From: Kaistella polysaccharea
GTDB taxonomy: Bacteria > Bacteroidota > Bacteroidia > Flavobacteriales > Weeksellaceae
Assembly (NCBI RefSeq): GCF_020410745.1
Contig: NZ_CP084528.1
Span: forward strand, 186,001 to 250,000
DNA length: 64,000 nt
Direction of reading: 5' to 3'
The position numbers and the translations under genes are program-made. Positions 1 through 10,129 of the stretch are shown here, one piece after another; the stretch's first letter is position 1; each line of letters opens with the position of its first letter. The notes beneath the pieces were generated by a model, which did not search any database, had not been told where the DNA came from, and saw only the letters and a list, made by a program, of their open reading frames with translations.

Positions 1-1
1 G

Positions 2-400
2 AATTATCCAGATCCGATACAGCCTACGAAGCAGGCTTCTGATGATAATTATAATGCGTCGATTGATTTCGTTTTAAATAATTTAGATTTCGTTTCAGCC
101 TTTTTCGGTACGCACAATGAAAAATCGACGGAACTTGTAATGGATAAAATGAAAGCGATGGGTTTAGCCAACGATCATCCTCAGATTTATTTTGGGCAGC
201 TCTACGGAATGAGTGACAATATTACTTATTATTTGGGTTCAGAGAAATATAACGTGTGCAAATATCTGCCCTACGGACCTGTGAAAGATGTTGTACCTTA
301 TTTAACCAGACGCGCGCAGGAAAATACTTCCGTTGCCGGACAAACTGGTCGAGAATTAGGTCTTATCGCGAAAGAACTAAAAAGAAGAAAAGGTATTTAA
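2..400 (+). CDS. Proline dehydrogenase, C-terminal part (5' end outside window)
   Basis: The frame is open from the left edge and ends with TAA at 398-400; the in-frame ATG at 140 is internal, not the start. About 132 residues are visible. They contain the proline dehydrogenase C-terminal pattern: FFGTHNE, then QLYGMSDNI, then YLPYGPV and YLTRRAQEN. In the family the double Arg of the last segment binds the proline carboxylate. The enzyme oxidises proline to pyrroline-5-carboxylate with FAD at the membrane. The protein ends soon after this helix, so it is a stand-alone PRODH rather than a long PutA fusion. A strong terminator follows 36 bp downstream. Recognition is by motif only. Confidence 0.88.
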   Translation, partial: NYPDPIQPTKQASDDNYNASIDFVLNNLDFVSAFFGTHNEKSTELVMDKMKAMGLANDHPQIYFGQLYGMSDNITYYLGSEKYNVCKYLPYGPVKDVVPYLTRRAQENTSVAGQTGRELGLIAKELKRRKGI

Positions 401-436
401 GACTTATTCTTTATTATTATTATTTAAAAACATAAG

Positions 437-457
437 CGGGCTTTTGCCCGTTTTTTT
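437..457 (+). terminator. Intrinsic terminator after proline dehydrogenase gene
   Basis: A 5-bp GC stem (CGGGC 437-441 with GCCCG 446-450), extended by A-T and G-T pairs, closes a TTTT loop and is followed by seven T (451-457). Confidence 0.85.
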
Positions 458-494
458 GATTTTCTTTCAATGGTTTTTTGACAGAATAAATTCT

Positions 495-502
495 TAAATT
501 TG
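495..502 (+). promoter_or_regulatory. Bacteroidota -7 element TAAATTTG before priA
   Basis: Exact match to TAnnTTTG, 42 bp before the proposed priA start. A TTTG at 477-480 could be the -33 element, but its 14-bp spacing is shorter than usual. Confidence 0.4.
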
Positions 503-544
503 TTGGCCTTCAAAAAATAAATCGCTCAATATTCCCCTGTTATC

Positions 545-2992
545 TTGATTTTTGCTCAGATTATTTTACCCTTAAATTTAAAAGGAACTTTTACCTACAA
601 AGTTCCTGATGAACTTATGGATGCAATACAGCCTGGAATGCGGGTTTTAGTTCCTTTTGGCGGAAAGAAAATTTACACGGGAATTGTTTTTTCTCTTCAT
701 TCTACAAAACCGGAAAATTTTCAACCAAAAGACATCATCAATATTTTAGATGACTCCGCAATTTTGCCTTCTGAACAGTTAGAATTTTGGTCGTGGTTAT
801 CCGACTATTATTTGAGTAATATTGGGGAAATATACCGTTTTGCTTTTCCCGGTTCTCTAAAACTGGAAAGCGAAACATACTTAAAGTTAAAGCCGAATGT
901 CATTGTAGATTTCCAGCATCTTGATGTTAATGAAATGTATTTAATACAAGCCTTGGAAGTGAGGCAGCTCATTAATTTAACAGAAATTGAAGCTTTTATT
1001 GCAAAAAAAGATATCGTAAAGACTATCAAATCGTTGATTGACCTGCAGTATATTGAAATCGATGAAAAAATCGCCGAAAAATATAAGGCAAAAGAAGTTT
1101 CTTTTATTAAATTAAATGCAGATAAAGTTGATCCGGCACAATTGCCCCAAATTCTTTTATCATTAAAAAGATCCCCTAAACAGCAGGAACTTTTTCTCCA
1201 TATTTTAGAAAAAGAAACCGAAAATCCCGAGAAAGCACTTCGTAAATCCGATATTTTTGAAGAAGGAAATTATGCACATGCGCAGTTGAAAGGCCTCATC
1301 AATAAAGAACTGGTTACAGAATATATCATGACGAAAGAGCGCCTGCAAACTTTCGAGGGAGAAACCGAAGCTTTGGAAATGCTTTCTGAAACGCAGCTGC
1401 GCGCAAAGGTTGAAATTGATGAGGCTTTTGAAGAAGGAAAAAACGTTTTACTTCACGGCGTCACCTCCTCCGGGAAAACGCATATTTATGCGGAAAAAAT
1501 AGAGGAAATTGTAGCATCTGGAAAAAATGCACTTTTACTTCTTCCAGAAATTTCGCTCACCAAACAAATTGTGCAGCGACTGGAAAAGAAATATGGCCAA
1601 AAACTCGGCTTTTACCATCAAAAATTAACCGATTTTGAGCGTGTTGAAGTTTGGCGTAAAGTTAAAAATAACGAGATCAAAATCTTGATCGGCACCAGAA
1701 ATGCGCTCTTTTTGCCTTTCCAAAATCTCGGTTTAATTATTGTTGATGAGGAACATGATTCCAGTTACAAGCCACGAGAGGTTTCCCCTTATTTCAATGC
1801 GAAAGATGCAGCTCAAATTTTAGCCAACTTTTATAAAGCCAATGTTATATTGGGATCCGCCACTCCGTCTGTGGAATCATTTTATGCAGCAAAGAAAGAT
1901 ATTCTAAAGTATGTGCTTTTAGAAGATCGCTTCGGAGATGTTAATGTCCCAACGTTTGAACTCATTAATTTTAAAGAAGCTCAGGATTCTAAAAAAACCG
2001 TTGGCAATTTTTCCCTGGCGCTCATTGATGAAATTCGGACTCAAATTGATCATAAGAAACAGACGATGATTCTTCATAACCGGCGCGGTTACGCCAATGT
2101 GGTAGAATGTGAAAGTTGTGGTTACGTAAATTATTGCTCAAACTGTGACGTAGTGATGACGTATCATAAATTTTCAAATGAAATGAAATGCCATTATTGT
2201 GGGCAGAAAGCAGCAAAACCCCGAAATTGTCCGAAATGTAACTCAGAAAAATTAAATGTTCGCGGCGTTGGTGTTGAACAAATTCATGAAGAAGTTTCCG
2301 GAATTTTTCCCGACGCCGAAGTCGATCGCATGGATGTAGATTCTATGAGACGGAAATTTGCCTACGAAAAACTCTACGAAAAATTAGAAGGTGGGGAAAC
2401 CGATATTTTAGTGGGAACGCAGATGATTTCTAAAGGTTTAGATTTCGACCATATTGAGCTGGTCGCAATACCCAAGGCAGATGCGCTGTTGTATGTACAA
2501 GATTTTCGTGCCGAGGAAAGAGCATTCCAGTTAATTACACAGGTATCAGGAAGAGCCGGCAGACTATCTGGCAAAGGGAAAGTTCTCATTCAAACTTATA
2601 ATCCAGAACATTCTATCTTTCAAATGCTTAAGGAAAATGATACTGCAAATTTATATGAGCATTTGCTTACGGAGCGCAAAAAATTTAACTATCCACCTTT
2701 TGTGAAATTAATTATGATTGAACTAAAGCACCGACGCGAGGAAAAGGTAGATCGTGCATCGCAGTTTTTAGGATCGATTTTAAGAAAATATTTACCGGAA
2801 GAATGTATTTTGGGTCCCGAAAAAGCACCTATTGGAAAATTAAATCTTTTGTATCAGTATCAAGTTCTTCTTAAACTTCCGAGAGGGAAAAAATATGAAG
2901 AATATAAAGCTTTGGTTCTTAAAAGTCTGGAAGAGTTTGGGGAAATAAAAGCTTACCAATCCATAAAAAAGGTGATTTTTGTTGATTTTTAA
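545..2992 (+). CDS. priA: Primosomal protein N' (PriA replication restart helicase)
   Basis: PriA is a 3'-5' superfamily 2 helicase that recognises stalled forks and reloads the replisome. The 815-residue protein has the expected order: an N-terminal fork-binding domain, Walker A in TSSGKTH (about residue 305), a DEEH Walker B box, the helicase C domain with QMISKGLDF, and the PriA zinc module, in which eight Cys occur as paired CxxC motifs (about residues 520-565). The start is taken as TTG at 545, because the frame closes at TAA 518 and no ATG, GTG or other usable codon lies between; the N-terminus AQIILPLNLKGTFTY fits the family. Followed by dacB with its own promoter. Confidence 0.95.
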   Translation: MIFAQIILPLNLKGTFTYKVPDELMDAIQPGMRVLVPFGGKKIYTGIVFSLHSTKPENFQPKDIINILDDSAILPSEQLEFWSWLSDYYLSNIGEIYRFAFPGSLKLESETYLKLKPNVIVDFQHLDVNEMYLIQALEVRQLINLTEIEAFIAKKDIVKTIKSLIDLQYIEIDEKIAEKYKAKEVSFIKLNADKVDPAQLPQILLSLKRSPKQQELFLHILEKETENPEKALRKSDIFEEGNYAHAQLKGLINKELVTEYIMTKERLQTFEGETEALEMLSETQLRAKVEIDEAFEEGKNVLLHGVTSSGKTHIYAEKIEEIVASGKNALLLLPEISLTKQIVQRLEKKYGQKLGFYHQKLTDFERVEVWRKVKNNEIKILIGTRNALFLPFQNLGLIIVDEEHDSSYKPREVSPYFNAKDAAQILANFYKANVILGSATPSVESFYAAKKDILKYVLLEDRFGDVNVPTFELINFKEAQDSKKTVGNFSLALIDEIRTQIDHKKQTMILHNRRGYANVVECESCGYVNYCSNCDVVMTYHKFSNEMKCHYCGQKAAKPRNCPKCNSEKLNVRGVGVEQIHEEVSGIFPDAEVDRMDVDSMRRKFAYEKLYEKLEGGETDILVGTQMISKGLDFDHIELVAIPKADALLYVQDFRAEERAFQLITQVSGRAGRLSGKGKVLIQTYNPEHSIFQMLKENDTANLYEHLLTERKKFNYPPFVKLIMIELKHRREEKVDRASQFLGSILRKYLPEECILGPEKAPIGKLNLLYQYQVLLKLPRGKKYEEYKALVLKSLEEFGEIKAYQSIKKVIFVDF

Positions 2993-3035
2993 CAAAGTTT
3001 AACAGAAATTCCAACCTTTTATAAACCTTAATCAG

Positions 3036-3064
3036 TTGTTAATCAACAATATTTTATATTTTTG
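3036..3064 (+). promoter_or_regulatory. Bacteroidota-type promoter of dacB
   Basis: TTG at 3036-3038 and TATTTTTG at 3057-3064 (exact TAnnTTTG) are 18 bp apart, within the usual spacing for the flavobacterial -33/-7 promoter. The predicted leader to the dacB ATG is about 70 nt. Confidence 0.6.
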
Positions 3065-3141
3065 AGCGTTCCTAAAATGGCTTAACGTAAAACTATTACG
3101 GAAAATGCCGTTAACAAAAGATAATCAAATAATAAATTTAA

Positions 3142-4587
3142 ATGATTAACATCAAAAAAACTCTGGTCTCTTCTGCAATAGCCATTTCTGCATTGGCTTT
3201 TGGTCAGGGAACCTTTACTTCTTCCAATTATCCGCAATCTTACGAAAATCAAAACGCCAATATATCTGCTGAAAAGTTATTAACCGCAAAGGAACTTGTC
3301 GATATTAAAATTAATTCGATGATGAGTGATCCCGTTTTGCGAAATGCAGACTGGGGTTTTGTAGTGTATGATCCGAAGACAAAAAAAGTAGTCAGTTCTT
3401 ACAATGAAAATGCATCTTTAGTCCCAGCATCAACGACCAAACTTTTGACAACAGATACTGCAATGAGTTTGTTGGGCGAGAAATTTCGGTGGGTCACGCA
3501 ATTAGAATATTCTGGTACAGTTGACGAAGCGGGCATTCTGCAGGGTAACTTGTATATTGTAGGCAGTGGTGATCCATCACTTGGCACCAACAAAGCGGGC
3601 GCTTATTCCTATCGCGAGATTGTGGCGGACTTTATTTCGTCGCTTTCAGACAAGGGAATTAAGAAGGTAAATGGCGATATTATTATTCAGACAGCTTTAT
3701 TCAAATTAAATAAAACACAAAATCTTCCGGAAAATATTGTTTGGTTAGAGAACGGAAGCTATTATCTGCCGGTCGGTACAACGCACGAAATTAATCCTCA
3801 AAATGAAAGGTTAATCGCAAAGCAGGCAAATCCTTTCGCAGAAAATAAGAATTATTATTACATTTCTCCCTACATCGGGAAAATGGTTTACGCAGATAAA
3901 TTTGACGGCGGCTACCTGACGACAAAATTACCGGATGCGCCAGCTTACCTTGCAAACAGTTTACGAACTACAATGCTAAAAAGTGGCTTGCCAGTAACTG
4001 GAAAAGTAGTTACCAAAATTACGGATTCAGAACCAGAGAGTCGATCGGTACTTACTTCTTATCAGTCACCAACTTTAGCTGAAATTATTATGTATACGAA
4101 TCAACATAGTGATAATGCATTGGCAGAAGCAACTTTGCGAATGGTTGGTTTCCAAAAATTTGGTGATCAAACTTTAGAAGGTGGTCGGAATGCCGTGATG
4201 GATCATCTGAAAAATGTAAACTTCGATGTTGAAGGATTACGCTATTATGACGGAAGCGGATTGTCGCGCAATAACGTGGTGACGCCAATTTCACAAGTTA
4301 AGTTTTTAGCCAATCTTATGAATGAGAAATATTACAAATCATATTTCGATTCTTTACCGATTGGTGGACAAACCGGAACTTTGAAAAAAACATTTTATGA
4401 TATTGGGAACGGACAAATATTTGCGAAAACCGGAACATTAAATAAAGTAAAAGCCCTTGCAGGTTACATGAAAACATATTCAGGTAAAACACTTGTATTT
4501 TCATTATTAATTAATAATTATGCCGGATCAGTGGATCAAGTGAAGGCGAGGATGGAACAAATTCTAGAACCGGCTTTAAGTCTGTAA
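3142..4587 (+). CDS. dacB: D-alanyl-D-alanine carboxypeptidase/endopeptidase (PBP4, family S13)
   Basis: A periplasmic penicillin-binding protein that trims or cleaves peptidoglycan peptides. All three serine-acylase motifs are present: SxxK as STTK at residues 97-100, SxN as SDN at 323-325, and KTG at 429-431. The large insertion between SxxK and SxN is typical of S13/DacB. The N-terminus has a short signal peptide ending near FGQ (residues 20-22). At 481 residues the length is normal. It has its own promoter and is closed by a strong terminator, so it is probably monocistronic. Confidence 0.95.
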   Translation: MINIKKTLVSSAIAISALAFGQGTFTSSNYPQSYENQNANISAEKLLTAKELVDIKINSMMSDPVLRNADWGFVVYDPKTKKVVSSYNENASLVPASTTKLLTTDTAMSLLGEKFRWVTQLEYSGTVDEAGILQGNLYIVGSGDPSLGTNKAGAYSYREIVADFISSLSDKGIKKVNGDIIIQTALFKLNKTQNLPENIVWLENGSYYLPVGTTHEINPQNERLIAKQANPFAENKNYYYISPYIGKMVYADKFDGGYLTTKLPDAPAYLANSLRTTMLKSGLPVTGKVVTKITDSEPESRSVLTSYQSPTLAEIIMYTNQHSDNALAEATLRMVGFQKFGDQTLEGGRNAVMDHLKNVNFDVEGLRYYDGSGLSRNNVVTPISQVKFLANLMNEKYYKSYFDSLPIGGQTGTLKKTFYDIGNGQIFAKTGTLNKVKALAGYMKTYSGKTLVFSLLINNYAGSVDQVKARMEQILEPALSL

Positions 4588-4605
4588 ATCAAAAAATTAA
4601 ATACA

Positions 4606-4636
4606 AAACCTTTCAATTTTATTGGAAGGTTTTTTT
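4606..4636 (+). terminator. Strong intrinsic terminator after dacB
   Basis: A 12-bp stem (4606-4617 with 4621-4632, one wobble pair), a TTT loop and a T run to 4636. Confidence 0.9.
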
Positions 4637-4657
4637 ATCTTTATTCTCAAATTTTTA

Positions 4658-6592
4658 ATGATGAAAAAACTTTATTTCTTTTGTCTGCTTTTCTCTTTTA
4701 CCTATATTTTCGGCCAGATTCACACCTCAGATCTACAAACTGTTATAAAAAAAGAAAGCGAAAGATATTTAAAGATGATTGATTACAATGTTAATCCCAA
4801 CACTTTAAATTACGATCTCATCTATCAGCGACTTGAACTGGATTTAAATCCAGCGGTAAAATATGTTGCTGGAACCGTGACCAGTCATTTTGTAACTGCT
4901 GACAATTTATCGTCAATTTATTTTGATTTTTCAAATACCCTGATAGTTTCAGAAGTTAAATACCACGGTAGCAATTTAACTTTTACGCAATTGCCAACCA
5001 AGGAGTTGGAAATAGAATTTCCTGCTGCTATTTCCGCAAACGTTACAGATTCTTTATCAATTAAATATTCTGGTGTTCCAGATTCATCAGGAAGTGCTGG
5101 TGATGCGTTCACCGTTTCAGTTCAGGGAGGAACACCGGTTCTTTATACACTTTCCGAACCTTATGGCGCGCAGGAATGGTTCCCAACAAAGCAAAGCATG
5201 AATGATAAAATTAATAAAGTTGATATTAAGATTACAACTTCTGATCAGTACAATGTTGCCTCAAATGGTAAATTGTTTTCGGAAACATTGCTTTCTGGCA
5301 ATCGAAAAATTACTTTTTGGCAAACAAATTATCCAATTCCTGCTTATCTCGTGGCGTTAGGAATTACCAATTATACCAAATTTAATGACACGATGGGAAA
5401 TCCTCCATTTGCATTCGTTAACTACGTTTATCCCTCTACGGCCGCCAATTCATCAGCAATGGCGAACATCAACTGGACGAAAGAAATGATGAATGTATTT
5501 GAAGAATACTTCGGTGCTTATCCTTATCGTAAAGAAAAATACGGCCATATGCAGTTTGGCTGGGGCGGTGGAATGGAGCATGCTACCATGTCATCAATGG
5601 GGTCATTTCCCAAGTCGCTTATCGCGCACGAACTTGCCCACCAATGGTTTGGAGATAAAGTGACGTGCGGCGCGTGGAATGACATTTGGCTAAATGAAGG
5701 TTTTGCAACATTTGGCGCACATTTGGCGAATGAAAAGTTATTAATGACAAAAGAGCAATTCCGAACTTTTCTAACCTCTGAAATTAATTATATTACAAAT
5801 TCTCCGGGCGGGAGTATTTATATTGCAGATTCAGATTTAAACAATATTAATCGGGTCTTTGACAGCCGTTTAAGCTATTCGAAAGGTGCCTATGTTTTGC
5901 GCATGTTGAAGTGGATATTGGGCGAAGATGTATTTTATCAGTCGTTAAAGGATTACCATAATCAACCAGATTTAGCATATCAATATGCCATAACATCAGA
6001 TTTCAAAAATTCATTATTAAAGTCGACTGGAAAAGATTTTACCGCCTTTTTTGATGAATGGATTTACGGTCAGGGATATCCGACCTATCAGATTAAATGG
6101 AATCAAACTGGCGATAAAAATGTTCGCTTTAAAGTCGGGCAAATTCAAAGTCATTTTTCTGTAAACTTTTTCGAACTACCATTACCGATAAAGATCACTG
6201 GCACATTAGGTGAAATAAATGAAGTCGTCTTAGACCATACAAAAAATGACCAAACCTTCAGCATTCCCGTTACGTTTACTGTTGCGTCGGTGGAATTTAA
6301 CTATGATAAACAAATTGTCGAAAAAAATTCCACGGTGGTGAAAGATGCTTCTATACTTTCTACCTCAGATGATTTTAAAAAACCACTAATCATTTATCCA
6401 AATCCTGTACAACATACACTTTCAATTTCCGGACTATTAAAATCTGAAGAATTCCAGATTTACAGTATTGACGGTAAATTAATAAAATCGGGAACATTGT
6501 CTGTTAAACAAAATTTAGATGTATCGCGCTTCTCCAAAGGCGTTTATATCCTGAAAATAGCGGGAGAAAATTTTAAATTTATTAAAAATTAG
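4658..6592 (+). CDS. Secreted M1 family aminopeptidase with T9SS sorting domain
   Basis: A zinc aminopeptidase predicted to be exported and then handled by the type IX secretion system. From the ATG at 4658 the protein has 644 residues: a signal peptide (MMKKLYFFCLLF, cleavage near FGQ), an N-terminal saddle domain, the catalytic domain with HELAH (H324, E325, H328) and the third zinc ligand E347 in NEGF. The substrate motif is GGMEH rather than GAMEN. A type A C-terminal domain starts at YPNPVQHTL and ends in KFIKN. A longer frame from TTG 4622 would start inside the preceding terminator hairpin, so it is rejected. Likely role: peptide nutrition outside the cell. Confidence 0.92.
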   Translation: MMKKLYFFCLLFSFTYIFGQIHTSDLQTVIKKESERYLKMIDYNVNPNTLNYDLIYQRLELDLNPAVKYVAGTVTSHFVTADNLSSIYFDFSNTLIVSEVKYHGSNLTFTQLPTKELEIEFPAAISANVTDSLSIKYSGVPDSSGSAGDAFTVSVQGGTPVLYTLSEPYGAQEWFPTKQSMNDKINKVDIKITTSDQYNVASNGKLFSETLLSGNRKITFWQTNYPIPAYLVALGITNYTKFNDTMGNPPFAFVNYVYPSTAANSSAMANINWTKEMMNVFEEYFGAYPYRKEKYGHMQFGWGGGMEHATMSSMGSFPKSLIAHELAHQWFGDKVTCGAWNDIWLNEGFATFGAHLANEKLLMTKEQFRTFLTSEINYITNSPGGSIYIADSDLNNINRVFDSRLSYSKGAYVLRMLKWILGEDVFYQSLKDYHNQPDLAYQYAITSDFKNSLLKSTGKDFTAFFDEWIYGQGYPTYQIKWNQTGDKNVRFKVGQIQSHFSVNFFELPLPIKITGTLGEINEVVLDHTKNDQTFSIPVTFTVASVEFNYDKQIVEKNSTVVKDASILSTSDDFKKPLIIYPNPVQHTLSISGLLKSEEFQIYSIDGKLIKSGTLSVKQNLDVSRFSKGVYILKIAGENFKFIKN

Positions 6593-6633
6593 TATACCCG
6601 AACTTTTCCGTTGACTATAATCAAGTTAATTAG

Positions 6634-6661
6634 AAAAGCCCATCTTAAGAGGGCTTTTTTT
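6634..6661 (+). terminator. Intrinsic terminator after the M1 aminopeptidase gene
   Basis: An 8-bp stem AAAAGCCC (6634-6641) / GGGCTTTT (6651-6658), a 9-nt loop and a T run. Confidence 0.85.
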
Positions 6662-6690
6662 CTTAAATTAGCATTTCAAAAAATTCAATT

Positions 6691-7884
6691 ATGATATCTA
6701 CACATTATCTCGAGACTTTACAGAATGAGTTGCAAAATATTAAAAATGACGGTTTGTTTAAAACAGAGCGCATTATTACCTCGCAGCAATCCGCGGAGAT
6801 AGAAGCGAATGGAAAAAAGCTTCTCAACTTTTGTGCGAATAATTATTTAGGACTTTCAAATAATCAGGAAGTCATGAAAGCTTCTCAGGATATGATAGAA
6901 AGTCATGGTTATGGAATGTCTTCCGTACGTTTCATCTGTGGAACTCAGGATATTCATATAGAATTAGAAGCTAAAATTTCTAAATTTCTTGGCATGGAAG
7001 ACACCATTTTATACGCCGCATGTTTCGATGCAAACGGTGGGGTTTTCGAGCCTTTGTTTACCGATCAGGATGCCATTATTTCCGATGAATTAAACCATGC
7101 TTCGATTATTGATGGTGTTCGTTTGTGTAAAGCAGCGAGATACCGCTACAAGAATAATAATATGGCAGATCTGGAAGAGCAATTAATTGAAGCTTCCAAA
7201 AAAGAGCATCGTTTTAGAATTATCGTAACCGACGGAGTTTTCTCAATGGATGGAATTGTAGCAGATTTAAAAGGTCTTTGCGATTTGGCAGACAAGTACG
7301 ATTGTTTGGTGATGGTTGATGATTCTCACGCTACAGGATTTATCGGGAAAACTGGTCGTGGAACACACGAAGCCAATGACGTTATGGGCAGAGTAGATAT
7401 TATTACTTCAACTTTAGGAAAAGCATTAGGTGGCGCGTTGGGTGGATTTACTTCTGGTAAAAAAGAAATTATTGATATGCTCAGACAACGTTCTCGCCCT
7501 TATTTATTCTCGAATTCACTGGCTCCGGGAATTGTTGGTGCAGCCATTAAAGTTTTAGATATGATTTCTGACGATACTTCGCTTAGAGATCAGGTCATGG
7601 AAAATTCTGAATATTTTAGAAAAGAAATGAAAGCCAAAGGATTTGATATTCCTGATGGAGAGGCAGCGATCGTTCCCGTAATGTTATACGACGCGCCATT
7701 AGCCCAAAAAATGGCAGAAAAATTAATGGATGAAGGAATTTATGTTATTGGATTTTTCTTCCCTGTGGTGCCAAGAGGAAAAGCGAGAATTCGAGTACAG
7801 CTTTCGGCAGCGCATACCAGAGAACAATTAGACAAGGCGATTGCTGCGTTTGAAAAAGTGGGAAAAGAACTGGAAGTTATATAA
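6691..7884 (+). CDS. kbl: Glycine C-acetyltransferase (2-amino-3-ketobutyrate CoA ligase)
   Basis: A PLP-dependent alpha-oxoamine synthase that converts 2-amino-3-ketobutyrate plus CoA to glycine plus acetyl-CoA in threonine breakdown. At 397 residues it matches the Kbl length. The PLP lysine is K244 in STLGKALGG, the same position as in the E. coli enzyme. Other supports are the VDDSHATG motif (PLP aspartate) and NNYLGLSN near the N-terminus. Threonine dehydrogenase, the partner, is not in the window. The gene stands alone between two terminators. Confidence 0.94.
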   Translation: MISTHYLETLQNELQNIKNDGLFKTERIITSQQSAEIEANGKKLLNFCANNYLGLSNNQEVMKASQDMIESHGYGMSSVRFICGTQDIHIELEAKISKFLGMEDTILYAACFDANGGVFEPLFTDQDAIISDELNHASIIDGVRLCKAARYRYKNNNMADLEEQLIEASKKEHRFRIIVTDGVFSMDGIVADLKGLCDLADKYDCLVMVDDSHATGFIGKTGRGTHEANDVMGRVDIITSTLGKALGGALGGFTSGKKEIIDMLRQRSRPYLFSNSLAPGIVGAAIKVLDMISDDTSLRDQVMENSEYFRKEMKAKGFDIPDGEAAIVPVMLYDAPLAQKMAEKLMDEGIYVIGFFFPVVPRGKARIRVQLSAAHTREQLDKAIAAFEKVGKELEVI

Positions 7885-7900
7885 ACTTCAAAATAATTTA

Positions 7901-7927
7901 AAACCTTCATTATTGAAGGTTTTTTTT
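7901..7927 (+). terminator. Intrinsic terminator after kbl
   Basis: A 9-bp perfect stem AAACCTTCA (7901-7909) / TGAAGGTTT (7914-7922), a TTAT loop and a T run. Confidence 0.9.
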
Positions 7928-8012
7928 GTTTCATTTAGCATCGGAAAGCTCTGTTTTAAATTTTTATTGTCTTTAAAATTTAAGTATGTTCGCACAATAA
8001 TAATTTCATTTT

Positions 8013-8441
8013 ATGTTCAGTAAGCAGGAAGCTCAACAGTTGCGCAAAGATTTCTGGATTGCTTTTGGAAAAAGTTTTCCTCGCAAATGGATTTTGTATG
8101 ACACCAAGATTAAGGACTTTTCTTTTAAATTTTATGCAGATCATAAAAAAGCAGAAGTTTCTCTGGATATCGAAATGAAAGACGAACTTTTCCGAAATGC
8201 CTATTTCGAAAAAATGTGGTCGCTGGAGGCTTTACTTCAGGAAAGGTTAGGTGAAGTGCAGAAAGACGAATTTTATACGTTAGAAAATGGGAAAGTCATT
8301 GCGCGGTTTTGGGTCACCAAAGAAAATGTTTCCGTGTTCAATAAAAATACCTGGCAAAGTATATTCGAATTTTTCGTCGATAAAATGGAAGGTTTTGAAG
8401 AAATTTATTACGAATACGAAGATTTTATCAAAGATGTTTGA
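8013..8441 (+). CDS. DUF4268 domain-containing protein
   Basis: A 142-residue soluble, charged protein rich in aromatic residues. The segments RKDFWIAFGKSFPRKW and FRNAYFEKMWSLE recall the DUF4268 family, found widely in Bacteroidota and sometimes fused to nuclease-like domains; here it stands alone. No catalytic motif can be pointed to and the function is unknown. The ATG at 8013 gives a family-like N-terminus (MFSKQEAQ). It converges on gldG with only 10 bp between the stop codons and no visible terminator. Confidence 0.75.
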   Translation: MFSKQEAQQLRKDFWIAFGKSFPRKWILYDTKIKDFSFKFYADHKKAEVSLDIEMKDELFRNAYFEKMWSLEALLQERLGEVQKDEFYTLENGKVIARFWVTKENVSVFNKNTWQSIFEFFVDKMEGFEEIYYEYEDFIKDV

Positions 8442-8451
8442 CGAAAATCAT

Positions 8452-10107
8452 TTATTCAAATTTTCTTTTTCGCCACCAATAAAATACGCCGCCCAATACC
8501 GCGAGAATTCCAAGAGGTAGAAGTAAATTGAACCATTGCCAATAGGATTTCTCGTCATCGACAAGGTTTCGGTCTAGAAGCCGTGCTTCAATATCGCGGT
8601 TTCTCAATTCCATTAAGTTTGAATCATCCAGTAGATAATCCAGTGCATTTCGCAAAAACTGTTCATTACCGTACGTTTGTTTCGTGAGTAAGTCTTCACC
8701 TAATGGCAAAGCTTTCCCTTTATACATTTGGTTTCTACCCACGTCACCATCAGCAATAATGATCATTTTATTATCGGTACTTTGCGCTTTAAAATTCGGG
8801 TATTTATTTCTTTCACTTCGTTGCGCATAAGCAGATTTAAATTTACCTTCTAAACTTACTGCGAAAATCTTCGGTGACGAAGGACGTTCGAATTCACTTA
8901 AAGAATCAGTTCGAACGATTTCTGCTAAAGCCACGTAATTCGGAACTTGCTTTACACTCGTGCGCTCGCTGGATTCAAAAAGGATGTTTGTTTTAATATT
9001 TGGGCGACCAAGTGTATCGATTGACGTTGGAAACTCAAATTTTACCGGATTGATGTTTTTCGTAATTGGATTTTTATTTTCAGCAATACCCAAAGCGAAA
9101 TAAGGCCATATAAAGCTGCTGTATTGTGGGTTTCCCGCGACTTCACCAGAAACAATCCTGATCAAAGACGATTTTTTAAAATCTTTCACCAAAGCAGAAT
9201 TTAAACGTATTCCATAATTGAAAAAGAAATCGGTGAGATTGATATCGTTTGGATATGCCATAATTTTTTTCGCTTGAAAAAGCGTGTCCATTTCAGCATT
9301 TACGGCATCAATCATCCAGAGAGTTTTCCCGCCGTTCATTATGAATTGGTCTATCAGTACTTTTTCGCCTTCTGTGAAAGCTTTCCGAGGTTTGGCAATC
9401 ACCAGCGCATCCATCTGCCGAAGGTGAGGCATATCAGCGTAAGTAAGTTCAGTTTTATTTTGGGGAATAATTGGGCCAGCATTATAATTTTCCAGAGCCA
9501 TTTCCATAAAACCAGAAAATTCGTCCGGTCTCAGTTCATCTTGATTAATGAGTATTCCAATGTTTTTTCTGTGCTCAGCCGTCAGTGTTTTAATGGTGGA
9601 AACGAAGCTGTATTCCAAATTTTCGATAGAACGGGTTAGTTGTTCATCAGCGTCAATTCCTGTCTGATTAACAATGAGTGGAACCGATGTTCCTTGAGAA
9701 TTATATTTAAAGGTCGCATACGGAAACATGACAATCTCGGATATTTTCCCATCCTTCATATCAGGGAGAATTGAGGGTTGCATTCCCATTGCAAGCAAGG
9801 TATCTTTGGATATTTTTGTTTTGATAGGATCGATAAATCGAAAGTCTATTTTTGGATTAATCTTTCTGAATTCTTCCAGCATAAATCTGGTTTCATTTTG
9901 AAGCTGACGAAAACTCGCCGGAAAATCACCTTCCAGATAAACATCAATTTTCAAGGGTTTTTTCACGGATTTTAAAACCTTTACCGTGGCGTCGGAGAGT
10001 GTATATCTTTTTTCCTGCGTTAAATCTATTCTTTTACCAAAAACGCCGAAAGCTCCCAAAAATAAAAGGAATGCGAGAATCAGATAAATTATTTGCTTTT
10101 TATTCAT
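8452..10107 (-). CDS. gldG: Gliding motility protein GldG (ABC-type auxiliary subunit)
   Basis: GldG works with GldA (ATPase) and GldF (permease) in an ABC-type complex linked to flavobacterial gliding. The 551-residue protein has an N-terminal membrane anchor (IIYLILAFLLFLGAFGVFG), a large extracytoplasmic domain of the Gld/DUF4350-like type (RYTLSDATVKVLK near the N-terminus) and a C-terminal membrane helix followed by WWRKRK. The ATG at 10107 is preferred over GTG at 10119, because the anchor follows directly and it leaves a 22-bp gap to gldF. gldA is not in the window. gldFG occur in some non-gliding Chryseobacterium, so motility is not proven. Confidence 0.93.
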   Translation of the reverse strand: MNKKQIIYLILAFLLFLGAFGVFGKRIDLTQEKRYTLSDATVKVLKSVKKPLKIDVYLEGDFPASFRQLQNETRFMLEEFRKINPKIDFRFIDPIKTKISKDTLLAMGMQPSILPDMKDGKISEIVMFPYATFKYNSQGTSVPLIVNQTGIDADEQLTRSIENLEYSFVSTIKTLTAEHRKNIGILINQDELRPDEFSGFMEMALENYNAGPIIPQNKTELTYADMPHLRQMDALVIAKPRKAFTEGEKVLIDQFIMNGGKTLWMIDAVNAEMDTLFQAKKIMAYPNDINLTDFFFNYGIRLNSALVKDFKKSSLIRIVSGEVAGNPQYSSFIWPYFALGIAENKNPITKNINPVKFEFPTSIDTLGRPNIKTNILFESSERTSVKQVPNYVALAEIVRTDSLSEFERPSSPKIFAVSLEGKFKSAYAQRSERNKYPNFKAQSTDNKMIIIADGDVGRNQMYKGKALPLGEDLLTKQTYGNEQFLRNALDYLLDDSNLMELRNRDIEARLLDRNLVDDEKSYWQWFNLLLPLGILAVLGGVFYWWRKRKFE

Positions 10108-10129
10108 TTTTAATAGCACTATAAAAATA

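Noticed and set aside
7841-8023. A 60-codon frame between kbl and the DUF4268 gene
   Set aside because: It lies mostly over the kbl end and its terminator, in the wrong frame, with no motif.
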